Below, in pieces: positions 1 through 11,050 of a stretch of DNA of 64,000 nt. Position 1 is the first letter of the stretch. Every line of letters begins with the position of its first letter. The notes under the pieces were generated by a model. That model searched no databases. It saw only the letters and a list, made by a program, of their open reading frames with translations, and was not told the origin of the DNA. The position numbers were made by a program, and so were the translations under genes. The DNA is from Deinococcus actinosclerus (GTDB lineage Bacteria; Deinococcota; Deinococci; Deinococcales; Deinococcaceae), in assembly GCF_001507665.1 (NCBI RefSeq), contig NZ_CP013910.1, positions 2,107,501-2,171,500 of the forward strand, given 5' to 3'.

Positions 1-169
1 TGTTCTGGCTGACGGCGTAGCGGCAGTAGTCCTCGACCCCGGCGGCGTAGCTGGCGCCCGCGTCGCTGGTGGGGCCGGTGATCGCGCCGGACCAGCCGAT
101 GGTGGCGGTCTTCTGCGCGGCGGCGAGGCTCAGAGTCAGCAGGGCGGACAGGGCGGCAGCTCGTTTCAT
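1..169 (-). CDS. Liv-type ABC transporter substrate-binding protein, N-terminal fragment
   Basis: Only the first 56 codons are inside the window. The product opens with a short basic-hydrophobic signal peptide (MKRAAALSALLTLSLAAAQ) and continues with TIGWSGAITGPTSDAGA, the usual first strand and ligand loop of periplasmic leucine/amide-binding proteins (LivK/PBP1 family). A GGAGG lies just before the ATG. It is the last visible gene of a minus-strand importer set with livM, livH and livG at 252-5108. The missing LivF ATPase may lie beyond the left edge. The ligand cannot be told; the acyl-CoA synthetase in the same operon makes a carboxylic acid as plausible as an amino acid. Confidence 0.8.
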   Translation of the reverse strand, partial: MKRAAALSALLTLSLAAAQKTATIGWSGAITGPTSDAGASYAAGVEDYCRYAVSQN

Positions 170-251
170 GGTGAAACCTCCGTGGGGCTGTGGGCGAGGC
201 TGAGGGCGGGGGCGGAACTTCGGTCGGCCCGGCGGGGGGCGCGTGGGGGGG

Positions 252-1331
252 TCAGAATTTGAACGGCCAGCGTTTGAAGTACAGGCGGGTCAGGCGCCAC
301 CAGTTCGCCAGGCCGCGCGGCTCGAACATCAGGAACAGCACGATGGCCATCCCGAACGAGAACGGACGCAGCGCGGAGGCGACGTCCACGCCCTCGGCGA
401 ATGCGGTGACGCGGCCCAGCAGGGCGCTCTGGCTCAGGAGTTCCACGCTCCGGTCGAGTCCCACGATGAACAGCGGGCCCAGAAACGAGCCGGGCAGGCT
501 GCCCAGGCCGCCCACGATGGCCATGGCGAGCAGTTTCACGGACAGGCCCAGGCTGTAGTCCTCGATCACGGCGCCCTTCTGGAAGTACATGAACAGCCCC
601 CCGGCCACCCCGGCGTAGAACGAGCCGATCAGGAAGGCCGTGAGTTTGGCGCGACCCGGGTGGATGCCCATGGCGGCGGCGGCGCGGTCGTTGTCGCGCA
701 CGGCGATCATGGCGCGGCCGTGGCGGGTGCGCAGCACGTTGCGCCACAGCAGCGCCACACTGATCAGTACCGGGAGGCTCACGAGGTACCAGAAGACGTT
801 GTGGTTCAGGAAGGAGTCCTTCACGCCGAACGCCTGCGGGGTGGGGGGTTTGATCACGCCGCCCTGTTCGAGCAGCGGCGCGTGCCCCACGCCCCACTCG
901 AAGATGATCTGGAACGCCAGCGTGGCGATCGCCAGATACAGGTACTTCAGGCGCAGGCTGGGGAGCCCGACGAGCGTGCCGATCAGGGCGCCCGCCACGC
1001 CGCCCAGCGGGATCGCCAGGTAGAACGGGAGGTTCAGGCGGGTGGCGGCCAGCGCGGTGGCGTACGCGCCGACACCCATGAACGCGCCCTGCCCGATGTT
1101 GATCAGGCCGGTGTAGCCGGTGGTGACGTTCAGGCCGATCACCGCGACGCTGAAGATCACGATCTGCGTCAGGTACGGGAACCACGCGCGGGGCACGATC
1201 AGCGGCAGGACGGCCAGGACGGCGATGAGCAGCAGCAGGCTGAGCTGCTCGGCGTAGGTGGCGAAGATCGTCTGGTCCTGCGTGTACCGCACGCGGTAGT
1301 TGCCGGTCTGCGTGAAGCGGGAGGCGGGCAT
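252..1331 (-). CDS. livM: Liv-type ABC transporter permease (LivM family)
   Basis: A 359-residue inner-membrane permease with about eight to ten hydrophobic segments. The central stretch GLNVTTGYTGLINIGQGAF is the LivM signature, and GRAMIAVRDNDRAAAAMGI is the cytoplasmic coupling loop that contacts the ATPases. An AGGAG precedes the ATG at 1331 by a normal distance. It would pair with the LivH-type permease at 1499-2401. The 167 bp between them holds no gene and no clear terminator, so the two are probably cotranscribed. The substrate is unknown. Confidence 0.9.
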   Translation of the reverse strand: MPASRFTQTGNYRVRYTQDQTIFATYAEQLSLLLLIAVLAVLPLIVPRAWFPYLTQIVIFSVAVIGLNVTTGYTGLINIGQGAFMGVGAYATALAATRLNLPFYLAIPLGGVAGALIGTLVGLPSLRLKYLYLAIATLAFQIIFEWGVGHAPLLEQGGVIKPPTPQAFGVKDSFLNHNVFWYLVSLPVLISVALLWRNVLRTRHGRAMIAVRDNDRAAAAMGIHPGRAKLTAFLIGSFYAGVAGGLFMYFQKGAVIEDYSLGLSVKLLAMAIVGGLGSLPGSFLGPLFIVGLDRSVELLSQSALLGRVTAFAEGVDVASALRPFSFGMAIVLFLMFEPRGLANWWRLTRLYFKRWPFKF

Positions 1332-1498
1332 GTCAGCGGTTCTCCTGGGGCATCTGCCGTAACGGCCTGTCGCTCACGGCCGAGCGGGGCGAGTGGAATT
1401 CACTGAGGGGGGCGGGCTGGAACAGCTGCGCAGCAGAGAATGGAAGCGTCAGGAATGCCCTTTCCTGCTGCACGTCGGCGCACTGCTCCTGGGGCGCG

Positions 1499-2401
1499 TT
1501 ACACACGTTCGATCTCCTTGGTGCCGAACAGACCGTAGGGGCGCAGCAGCAGCACGATGAGCAGCACGATGAACGGGAAGACGTCGCGGGTGCCGCCGCC
1601 CGGCACGAGGCCGTCGAGGTACCCGGCGGCGAGGTTTTCCAGCACGCCGATCAGGATGCCGCCCACAATGGCGCCCAGGACGCTGTCCAGCCCCCCGAGG
1701 ATCACGACCGGGAAGACCTTCAGGCCGATGCCGGCCAGTCCGGTGAGGGTCAGGCCGCTCATGAGGCCCAGGATGACCCCGGCGGCGGCGGCGGTCAGGC
1801 CCGCGAAGGCCCAGGCGAGGGCGAAGACCCGCTCGACGCTGGTCCCGACGGACATGGCGGCCATCTGGTCGTCGGCGACGGCGCGCATGGTGATGCCCAT
1901 GGTGCTGCGGTTGAAGAAGTACGTGAACCCGCCCAGCAGCGCCAGCGCGGCGAGCACCCCGGCGAGCTGCACGCGGGACAGCTGCGTGCCCAGCAGGTCG
2001 ATCCCGGCGCCGCCCAGCGCGGCGGGCGTGGTGAAGCTGAAGTTGCCCGCGCCGTAGGGCGTGAGGTGCAGCAGGCCGTCGACGACGCTGGCCAGTCCGA
2101 TGGTGACCATGATGACGCTGATGATCGGTTCGCCCACCATGCGGCGCAGGAACACCCGTTCGATCAGCATGCCCAGCGCGAAGGTGGCGAGCATGGCGAG
2201 CAGGCCCGCCAGCCAGAAGTTCATGCCGGACTGGGTGAGGGCGAAGGAGATGAACGCGCCGGTGGCGATCACCTGCCCGTGCGCGAAGTTGATGACGCGG
2301 CTGGACTTGTAGATCAGCACGAAGCCCAGCGCGGCCAGCGCGTAGATGCTGCCGATCACGACGCCGGCGAGCAGCAGTTGCGGGAGCAGGTCGAGGTTCA
2401 T
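1499..2401 (-). CDS. livH: Liv-type ABC transporter permease (LivH family)
   Basis: A 300-residue integral membrane permease. ALAALGFVLIYKSSRVINFA near the N-terminus is the typical LivH opening, with HGQVIATGAF following, and the C-terminal half has GIGLKVFPVVILGGLDSVLGA. The longer open frame running to 4000 is a shadow of the synthetase gene. The real start is the ATG at 2401, which overlaps the synthetase stop as ATGA, so the two are translationally coupled. It should form the heterodimeric channel with the LivM protein at 252-1331. Confidence 0.9.
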   Translation of the reverse strand: MNLDLLPQLLLAGVVIGSIYALAALGFVLIYKSSRVINFAHGQVIATGAFISFALTQSGMNFWLAGLLAMLATFALGMLIERVFLRRMVGEPIISVIMVTIGLASVVDGLLHLTPYGAGNFSFTTPAALGGAGIDLLGTQLSRVQLAGVLAALALLGGFTYFFNRSTMGITMRAVADDQMAAMSVGTSVERVFALAWAFAGLTAAAAGVILGLMSGLTLTGLAGIGLKVFPVVILGGLDSVLGAIVGGILIGVLENLAAGYLDGLVPGGGTRDVFPFIVLLIVLLLRPYGLFGTKEIERV

Positions 2402-4338
2402 GCGGTCACCTGCCGCGCGCGGGGCGCGGTCACCGGGGCGGGGGAGTCGGCGCGGTGGATCTGCACGTCGGTGTCCATGTGCTGCTCCTGGCCGTCCTGG
2501 TAGCGGAAGGTGGCGTGGACGCGCACCTGCTGGCTGCCGTCGTACAGCGCGTCCACGATGGGGGCGTACTTGGCGCGGATGGCCGCGCGGCGGACCTTGC
2601 CGGTGCGGGTCAGTTCGTCGTCGTCCGCGTCGAGCAGCTTGTACAGCAGCACGAAGCGCCGCACCCGTTCGTGCTCTTCGAGCAGGTCGTTGATACCCGC
2701 GACCTCCTTGCGGATCAGGTCGGCCACCTCGGGTTTGCCGCTCAGGTCCATGTAGGTGGTGTAGGCGAGGCGGTGGCGTTCGGCCCACTGCCCGGCCGTG
2801 AGCGGATCGACGTTCAGGAAGGCGGTCACGTCGTCCTGCCCGTCGCCGAACACGACGGCTTCCTTGATGTACGGGCTGAATTTCAGGCGGTTTTCGATGT
2901 ACTGCGGGCTGAAGGTCTCGCCGCCTGCGGCGCGCATGACGTCCGACAGGCGGTCGATGACCACGAGGTGCCCCTCGGGGGTCAGGCGGCCCGCGTCGCC
3001 GGAGTGCAGCCAGCCGTCCCGGATGGTGTCGGCGGTGGCGTCCGCTTTCTTGTAGTAGCCCTGGCACACGGCGGGGCTGCGCGAGAGGATCTCGCCGGTG
3101 TCGCTGATGCGGCACTCGCCGCCCGGCAGGGGCAGCCCGACGGTGTCGAAGCGGACGTCCCCGTCGCGGTGCACGTACGCGATGCCGATGTTCTCGGTCT
3201 GTCCGTAGATCTGTTTCAGGTTCACGCCCAGGCCGTGGTAGAAGCGGAACACGTCCGGGCCGAGGGCCGCGCCGCCGGTGTAGGCGTGCTTCAGGCGCAG
3301 CAGGCCCAGCTGGTCGAGCAGCGGGCGGGTCAGCGCGTGGTACGCGACGAAGCGTTTCAGGGCGGCCAGTCCGGTGGGCCGCTTGCCGCGCAGGCTGGCG
3401 TCGGCGGCGTCGGTGCTCCAGCGCAGCAGGGTGCGGTACGCGGCGCGGTTCAGCGGGTAGGATTCCTGCACGCGCAGGAACACCTGGCTCTGCAGGCCCT
3501 CCCAGATTCGGGGCGGGGCGAACATGAAGTGCGGGCCGATCTCGACGAGGTCGTGCATGGCGGTGTGGCTGCTCTCGGGGAAATTCACGGTGACGCCGTT
3601 GGCCAGCGCCACGCCGACGGTCATCATCTGCTCGCCGATCCAGGCCATCGGCAGGAAGCTCAGGTAGTCCTGCCCGGCGCGGAAGCCCTCGACCTGTCCG
3701 AGGGCCTGGCCCATGAACAGCAGGTTGCGGTGGCTGAGCATGGCGGCCTTGGGCTGTCCGGTGGTGCCGCTCGTGAGGCTGAAGTGGCACACGTCGTCCG
3801 GGTGGCCCAGGGCGGCCTCGCGGGCGTAGTGGTCCTCGGGTTGCGCGCGGCCCAGCGCGAGCAGGTCGCCGAAGGTCATGATCCAGTCGTCCCCGGCGTG
3901 CTTGCTCATGCCGCGCGGGTCCTCGACGATCACGCGCCGGACCTGACCGAGCGCGGCGCGGCGTTCCAGGAGTTTGTCGACCTGTTCCTCGTCCTCGCAC
4001 AGGACGACGCTGGCATCGGTGTAGGTCAGGACGTACTCGACCTCGGCGGCGACGCTGGTGTGGTACACGCCGACGCTGATCGCGCCGAGGGCCTGGGCGC
4101 CCAGTTCGGTGTAGGCCCAGGCGGGGATGTTCTCGGCAATGATGGCGACCTTGTCGCCGCGCCGGACGCCCAGGGCGTGCAGGCCGGCGGCGACCTCGCG
4201 GGCGCGTTCGTGGTACGCGGCGTAGGTCGTCTCCTGCCAGATGCCCAGCTGCTTGTGGCGCAGCGCGACGGCGTCCGGGGTGTCGTGGGCGCGCCGGGCG
4301 AGCAGCTGCGGGAGGGTCAGGCTGGTGACGTCGGTCAT
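2398..4338 (-). CDS. Long-chain acyl-CoA synthetase-like AMP-binding enzyme inside the transporter operon
   Basis: A 646-residue adenylate-forming enzyme that would activate a carboxylic acid to its CoA thioester. Visible motifs in order are the P-loop TSGTTGQPKAAM, IYGQTENIG, LHSGDAG, the hinge region RLSDVMRAAGGETF and the C-terminal TRTGKVRR. Length and the C-terminal extension fit long-chain fatty-acyl ligases. It overlaps livG upstream (ATGA at 4335-4338) and livH downstream (ATGA at 2398-2401). Such tight embedding suggests that the imported acid is activated on entry (inference). Fatty, branched or aromatic acids are all possible substrates. Confidence 0.88.
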   Translation of the reverse strand: MTDVTSLTLPQLLARRAHDTPDAVALRHKQLGIWQETTYAAYHERAREVAAGLHALGVRRGDKVAIIAENIPAWAYTELGAQALGAISVGVYHTSVAAEVEYVLTYTDASVVLCEDEEQVDKLLERRAALGQVRRVIVEDPRGMSKHAGDDWIMTFGDLLALGRAQPEDHYAREAALGHPDDVCHFSLTSGTTGQPKAAMLSHRNLLFMGQALGQVEGFRAGQDYLSFLPMAWIGEQMMTVGVALANGVTVNFPESSHTAMHDLVEIGPHFMFAPPRIWEGLQSQVFLRVQESYPLNRAAYRTLLRWSTDAADASLRGKRPTGLAALKRFVAYHALTRPLLDQLGLLRLKHAYTGGAALGPDVFRFYHGLGVNLKQIYGQTENIGIAYVHRDGDVRFDTVGLPLPGGECRISDTGEILSRSPAVCQGYYKKADATADTIRDGWLHSGDAGRLTPEGHLVVIDRLSDVMRAAGGETFSPQYIENRLKFSPYIKEAVVFGDGQDDVTAFLNVDPLTAGQWAERHRLAYTTYMDLSGKPEVADLIRKEVAGINDLLEEHERVRRFVLLYKLLDADDDELTRTGKVRRAAIRAKYAPIVDALYDGSQQVRVHATFRYQDGQEQHMDTDVQIHRADSPAPVTAPRARQVTA

Positions 4339-5108
4339 GCGCTGAGCTCCTGCGCGCCGGTGTACGCGGCGATGACGCGCGGGTCGGCGCTGACCTGCGC
4401 GGGGGTGCCGGCGGCGATCAGCTGCCCGAAGTCCAGGACGTACACACGGTCGCTGATGTCCATGACGACGCCGAGGTCGTGTTCGATCAGGACGACGGTG
4501 ACGCCGTGCTCGCGGTTGATGTCGAGAATGAAGCGCACCATGTCTTCTTTCTCCTCGACGTTCATGCCGGCCATGGGTTCGTCGAGGAGCAGCAGGCGCG
4601 GCGCGAGGGTCAGGGCGCGGGCGACCTCGACGCGTTTCTGGATACCGTAGGCGAGGGTGCCGACCGGATGGGCGCGGTGTTCCTCGAGTTCCATGAAGTC
4701 GATGATGCTCTCGACGTAGGCGCGGTTCTCGGCTTCCTGGCGGCTGGCGCGGCCGTAGTAGAGCAGGCTGCTCAGCAGGCCGTAGCGCAGGTGGGTGTGG
4801 CGGGCGAGCAGCAGGTTCTCGGTGACGCTCAGGCCGCGGAACAGTTCGAGGTTCTGGAAGGCGCGGGCGACGCCGTAGCCGGTGATGACGTTGGGCGCGG
4901 CGTGCGTCAGGTCGTGTTCCCCGAAGCGGATCTGGCCGCGGGTGGGGTGGTAGAAGCCGCTGACGCAGTTCAGGAGGCTGGTCTTGCCCGCGCCGTTGGG
5001 GCCGATGATGCTGACGATCTCGCCTTCGGGAACGGTGAGGCTCACGTCGGTCAGGGCGTTCAGGCCGCCGAAGGTGAGGGTGACGTTCTCCACGTGCAGT
5101 TGCGGCAT
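4335..5108 (-). CDS. livG: Liv-type ABC transporter ATP-binding protein (LivG family)
   Basis: A 257-residue ATPase. Walker A is GPNGAGKTSL near residue 38, Walker B is LLLLDEPMAGM, and the H-loop is VVLIEHDLGVVMDIS. In place of the usual LSGGQ signature it has TLAYGIQKRVEVARAL, as in many LivG proteins. GGGAGG precedes the ATG. It is the first gene of the minus-strand operon, with its promoter in the 268-bp divergent region to 5376. The tandem placement with an acyl-CoA synthetase is what sets it apart from the canonical set at 55-60 kb. Confidence 0.92.
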   Translation of the reverse strand: MPQLHVENVTLTFGGLNALTDVSLTVPEGEIVSIIGPNGAGKTSLLNCVSGFYHPTRGQIRFGEHDLTHAAPNVITGYGVARAFQNLELFRGLSVTENLLLARHTHLRYGLLSSLLYYGRASRQEAENRAYVESIIDFMELEEHRAHPVGTLAYGIQKRVEVARALTLAPRLLLLDEPMAGMNVEEKEDMVRFILDINREHGVTVVLIEHDLGVVMDISDRVYVLDFGQLIAAGTPAQVSADPRVIAAYTGAQELSA

Positions 5109-5376
5109 GGCACCTCCCGGCGCGGGGCCGTGGGCGGAACTCGCGGGTGTGGCAGGGGTGTCCGGCTTCGCGGGGGAGCCGGGCGTCGGAACGTGAATTT
5201 GGGTGAGTCGATTATGCGGATGGGGTGGGTCGGCTGCCAGCTAACCTGACTAGACAGATCGACCTTTCCTGAGAATATGACTCTATTGATCTAGACAGGT
5301 CAGTGAGCCCACCGTTCCATGCGGGCAGACTGATTTTCCGCCCCCACACGCGCCCCACCCCGCCCAGAGGCCCCCC
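5109..5376. promoter_or_regulatory. Divergent control region between two acyl-CoA ligase operons
   Basis: This 268-bp region separates livG (minus) from an acyl-CoA ligase (plus). It is locally AT-rich around 5240-5300. The 11-mer CTAGACAGRTC occurs twice in direct orientation, at 5250-5260 and 5291-5301, 41 bp apart, close to four helical turns. That would suit a regulator bound twice on one face of the DNA. No clear sigma-70 promoter can be chosen by eye on either strand. No ORF is convincing here. Confidence 0.4.
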
Positions 5377-6930
5377 GTGAAGATCCCCCTCAGCCCACTG
5401 AGTGCCGTCCTGCGCGCCCTGACCGTCCACGCCCACCGCCCCGCCCTGCAGGCACCGGGCGAAGCGGCGCTGACCTACGCCGACCTCGCCGGGGCCACCG
5501 CCCGCCTCGTCACGCACCTGCGGGGGCTGGGCGTGCAGCCCGGCGCGCACGTCCTGCTGATCGGCCCGAACACCGCCGACGCCCTGCTGGCCTTCCACGC
5601 CGTCCCGCTGGCCGGGGCCGTGATCGTGCCCCTGAACCCCGCCTTTCCCGACGACGCCCTGCGCTTCCTGGCGCAGCACGCCCAGCCCACCGCCGCGCTC
5701 ATCGACACCCGCGACCTCCCCCGCGTGCAGGACACCCTGAAGGCCCTGAACGTCCCCGTGGTCCCCACCGGACCCGGGGCGCCGCTGCTGGGGCGCCTGG
5801 GCGGCCTCTCCCCCGCCCCGCTGGCCCTGCCGGACACGCTGGACGAGGACCAGCCGATCAGCATCAACTACACCAGCGGCACCACCAGCGACCCCAAGGG
5901 CGTCATGCTCACGCACCGCGCCGCGTTCGTGAACCAGGCCAACCTCCTGTACCACCTGAACCTCCGGCCCCCCAGCCGCTACCTGCACGCCCTGCCCCTG
6001 ACGCACGGCAACGGCTGGGGCAGCCCGTGGACCGTCAGCGCCGCCGGGGCGACCCACCTGCTGCCCGGCGACTCGCTGCGCGCGGACCTGCTCACGCGCG
6101 GCGTCACGCACCTGTGCGCTTCACCCGCGCTGCTCGCGCCGCTCTCGGATCCGGCCGCGCCCCTCACGCTGGGCAGCCCCACACGGGTGCTCGTGGCGGG
6201 CACCAGCCCCGGCCCGCGCCTGCTCGGCACGCTGACCGGGCAGGGCTTCGAGGTGCTGCACGGCTACGGCCTGATCGAGACGAGCGCCCTCCTCACCCTG
6301 ACCGACCCGGCCGACCTGCCCCCCACCCCGCCCGGGCAGCTGCCCGCAGCCCTGAACCGCCAGGGACACCCCATGGCGTTCGCCGGGGAGGTGCGCGCCG
6401 TCACCGAGGACGGCCAGAGCGTCCCACACGACGGCTTCACGCCCGGCGAGATCGTCGTGCGCAGCAATCAGGTCATGCGCGGCTACCACCGCAACCGCGC
6501 CGCGACCCGCCGCGCCCTGGACGGCGGCTGGCTGCACACCGGCGACCTGGCCGTCATGCACCCCGACGGCCGCCTGGAGATCCTCGACCGCGCCGGGGAC
6601 CTGCTGCACTTGGGCGGGCAGCCGGTCAGCAGCGCGCAGGTGGAGGCCGCGCTGTACCGCCACCCCAGCGTCCGCGAGGCGGTCGTGGTGGCCGCCCCCC
6701 ACCCGGACGCCGGGCAGATCGCCGTGGCGTTCGTGACCCTGCACCCCGGCGCGCAGGTTCAGGGCCGCGAGTTGCAGCGCTTCTGTGAGCCGCTGCTGCC
6801 CACGCACGCCTGGCCGCGCCGCGTGCACGTCGTGACTGACCTGCCGAAAACCGCCAGTGGAAAGGTGCTGCGGCACGTGCTGCGCCGCCGCGCGGCGGGC
6901 CCGGAGGCGTCGGCGGCGCCGCTGCGCTAG
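5377..6930 (+). CDS. Acyl-CoA synthetase / AMP-dependent ligase
   Basis: A 517-residue adenylate-forming enzyme starting at GTG with AGAGG upstream. The P-loop is NYTSGTTSDPKGVML, followed by HGYGLIETSA, WLHTGDLAVMHPDGRL, DRAGDLLHLGGQPVSSAQVE and the C-terminal LPKTASGKVLRH containing the catalytic lysine. The length and motif set fit medium-chain or fatty-acyl-CoA ligases of the FadD3/AlkK type. It is divergent from the transporter operon that carries another ligase and may share its control region. Exact substrate unknown. Confidence 0.88.
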   Translation: MKIPLSPLSAVLRALTVHAHRPALQAPGEAALTYADLAGATARLVTHLRGLGVQPGAHVLLIGPNTADALLAFHAVPLAGAVIVPLNPAFPDDALRFLAQHAQPTAALIDTRDLPRVQDTLKALNVPVVPTGPGAPLLGRLGGLSPAPLALPDTLDEDQPISINYTSGTTSDPKGVMLTHRAAFVNQANLLYHLNLRPPSRYLHALPLTHGNGWGSPWTVSAAGATHLLPGDSLRADLLTRGVTHLCASPALLAPLSDPAAPLTLGSPTRVLVAGTSPGPRLLGTLTGQGFEVLHGYGLIETSALLTLTDPADLPPTPPGQLPAALNRQGHPMAFAGEVRAVTEDGQSVPHDGFTPGEIVVRSNQVMRGYHRNRAATRRALDGGWLHTGDLAVMHPDGRLEILDRAGDLLHLGGQPVSSAQVEAALYRHPSVREAVVVAAPHPDAGQIAVAFVTLHPGAQVQGRELQRFCEPLLPTHAWPRRVHVVTDLPKTASGKVLRHVLRRRAAGPEASAAPLR

Positions 6931-6933
6931 GGT
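6928..6933 (+). promoter_or_regulatory. -10 box of a leaderless rnhB transcript
   Basis: TAGGGT ends 7 nt before the rnhB ATG, the spacing expected for a transcript beginning at the start codon. It overlaps the TAG stop of the preceding ligase gene. No Shine-Dalgarno sequence is present. Confidence 0.55.
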
Positions 6934-6940
6934 ACGCGCG

Positions 6941-7579
6941 ATGACCCGACCCTCCGTCACCCCCGACTGGTCCTTCGAGCGTGAGCACTGGCGGCGCGGC
7001 TTCTTCCGCGTGGCGGGCGTGGACGAGGCCGGGCGCGGCGCGTGGGCGGGGCCGGTGACGGTCGCGGCCGTGATCCTGCCGGGCGCGGCGGCGGAGTACC
7101 CGTTCCGGGACAGTAAGCAGCTCAGTGCCGCGCAGCGGGAAGCCTACGCGGCGCAGGTGCGCGAGGTGGCGGTGAGCTGGGCGGTGGAGCACGCCTGGCC
7201 GGACGAGATCGACCGCCTGAACATCCTGGGCGCCACCCACGCGGCTGCCGCCCGGGCGCTGGCGCGGCTGGACCCGCCCCCGCAGGCGCTGGTCACGGAC
7301 TACCTGAAGCTCCGCACGGACCTGCCCCTGACAGCCCCGCCGAAGGCCGACGCGCTGAGTTACTCGGTGGCCGCCGCGAGCCTCCTGGCGAAGACGGAAC
7401 GCGACCGGCTGATGCTGGAACTGGACGCGCAGCACCCCGGCTACGGTTTCGCGGGGCACAAGGGGTACGGCGCGCCCGCCCACCGCGCGGCCCTGCGTGA
7501 CCTGGGCGTCAGTGAGGCGCACCGCCGGTCGTTCGCGCCGATCCGGGCGCTGCTGAACGAACCCGAGCGGCTGCTGTAG
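6941..7579 (+). CDS. rnhB: Ribonuclease HII
   Basis: A 212-residue endonuclease that cuts RNA in RNA-DNA hybrids and at embedded ribonucleotides. It has the family motif GVDEAGRGAWAGPV with catalytic D28 and E29, then FRDSKQLS, the third acidic site in VTDYLKL, and SLLAKTERDRLML with the fourth Asp. GHKGYGAPAHRAAL is also typical. A longer upstream frame exists, but the ATG at 6941 is favoured by the -10 box exactly 7 nt before it and by the normal length. Confidence 0.95.
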   Translation: MTRPSVTPDWSFEREHWRRGFFRVAGVDEAGRGAWAGPVTVAAVILPGAAAEYPFRDSKQLSAAQREAYAAQVREVAVSWAVEHAWPDEIDRLNILGATHAAAARALARLDPPPQALVTDYLKLRTDLPLTAPPKADALSYSVAAASLLAKTERDRLMLELDAQHPGYGFAGHKGYGAPAHRAALRDLGVSEAHRRSFAPIRALLNEPERLL

Positions 7580-7590
7580 CGGGTGCGGGG

Positions 7591-7596
7591 TACGCT
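7591..7596 (+). promoter_or_regulatory. -10 box of a leaderless MOSC transcript
   Basis: TACGCT lies 6 nt upstream of the ATG at 7603, without a ribosome binding site between, suggesting a leaderless transcript. Confidence 0.5.
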
Positions 7597-7602
7597 CGGC
7601 GC

Positions 7603-8154
7603 ATGACGATCCATGAGGCCGAGGTCATCGCCGTCGCGCGGGACGGCACGCACCGCTTCAGCAAGGCGCCGCAGCCGGGGATCACGCTGCTGGCCGGGCT
7701 GGGCGTGCAGGGCGACGCGCACGCGGGCGACACGGTGCGGCACCGCTCGCGGGTCCGGGCGGACCCCACGCAGCCGAACCTGCGACAGGTGCACCTGATC
7801 CACGCCGAACTGTTTGGTCAGGTCGCGGCAGACGGCTTCCGGGTGCAACCGGCTGACCTGGGGGAGAACATCACGACGCGCGGCCTGGACCTGCTGGCCC
7901 TGCCGCGCGGCACGCGGCTGACCTTTCCGTCCGGCGCGGCGGTCGAGGTGACCGGCCTGCGCAACCCCTGCGCACAGATCGACGCGTTCCAGCCGGGCCT
8001 GATGCGCCGCCTGATCGGCACGGACGACGCGGGCGCCCCGGTGTTCCTCGCCGGGGTGATGGGCGTCGTGGTGGAGGGGGGCGAAGTGACACCCGGTGAC
8101 ACCATCCACGTGACTCTGCCGCCGGAACCGCATGAGTCCCTGCGGCGCGTGTAA
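7603..8154 (+). CDS. MOSC domain protein
   Basis: A 183-residue single-domain MOSC protein. The MOSC features seen are GDAHAGDTVRHRSRV, RQVHLIHAELF, ADLGENITTRGLDLL and TGLRNPCAQID, where the cysteine is the conserved sulphur-carrier or molybdopterin-binding residue. Homologues such as YiiM reduce N-hydroxylated compounds using molybdenum cofactor; this protein is shorter and lacks the C-terminal helical extension. It is a monocistronic leaderless gene 23 bp after rnhB, convergent with metX. Confidence 0.85.
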   Translation: MTIHEAEVIAVARDGTHRFSKAPQPGITLLAGLGVQGDAHAGDTVRHRSRVRADPTQPNLRQVHLIHAELFGQVAADGFRVQPADLGENITTRGLDLLALPRGTRLTFPSGAAVEVTGLRNPCAQIDAFQPGLMRRLIGTDDAGAPVFLAGVMGVVVEGGEVTPGDTIHVTLPPEPHESLRRV

Positions 8155-8227
8155 CCATGCCGGAAGCGCCCGTCTGAGCATGACTCCCGGACGCGGCGCG
8201 GCTTCCTGATGTGGATTGAGGTGGGGC

Positions 8228-10846
<2,619 letters not shown>

Positions 10847-10850
10847 GAAG

Positions 10851-10880
10851 AGGGTAGCGCGCGCTGGCCGGCAGGGTCAA
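10851..10880 (-). promoter_or_regulatory. Sigma-70 promoter of the metYX riboswitch transcript
   Basis: On the minus strand TTGACC (10875-10880), an 18-bp spacer and TACCCT (10851-10856). Transcription would start near 10844, so the RNA begins at the small hairpin GCTCC/GGAGC and then enters the aptamer. Confidence 0.6.
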
Positions 10881-11050
10881 GGTGACCGGTCAGCTGCGCC
10901 GGGCTGCATACCTACACACCTGTTTGGGGGAACAGGAGTAGGATGAGCAGGTCATTCCATTCAGATGTGCTCTGCGTGACCCGCCGGGCATGACACGGAC
11001 CCACCCTGATCCAGCGCGGATCTCTCACGCCCCCACCCATCAGGAGTCTC

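Noticed and set aside
2455..4650. A plus-strand ORF of 731 codons opposite the acyl-CoA synthetase, and similar long antisense ORFs elsewhere (for example 10961-12586 minus and 59775-61406 plus)
   Set aside because: GC-rich codon use in the real genes keeps the opposite frames open. The translations are rich in Arg, Gly, His and Ala with no motifs, while the other strand carries full family signatures.
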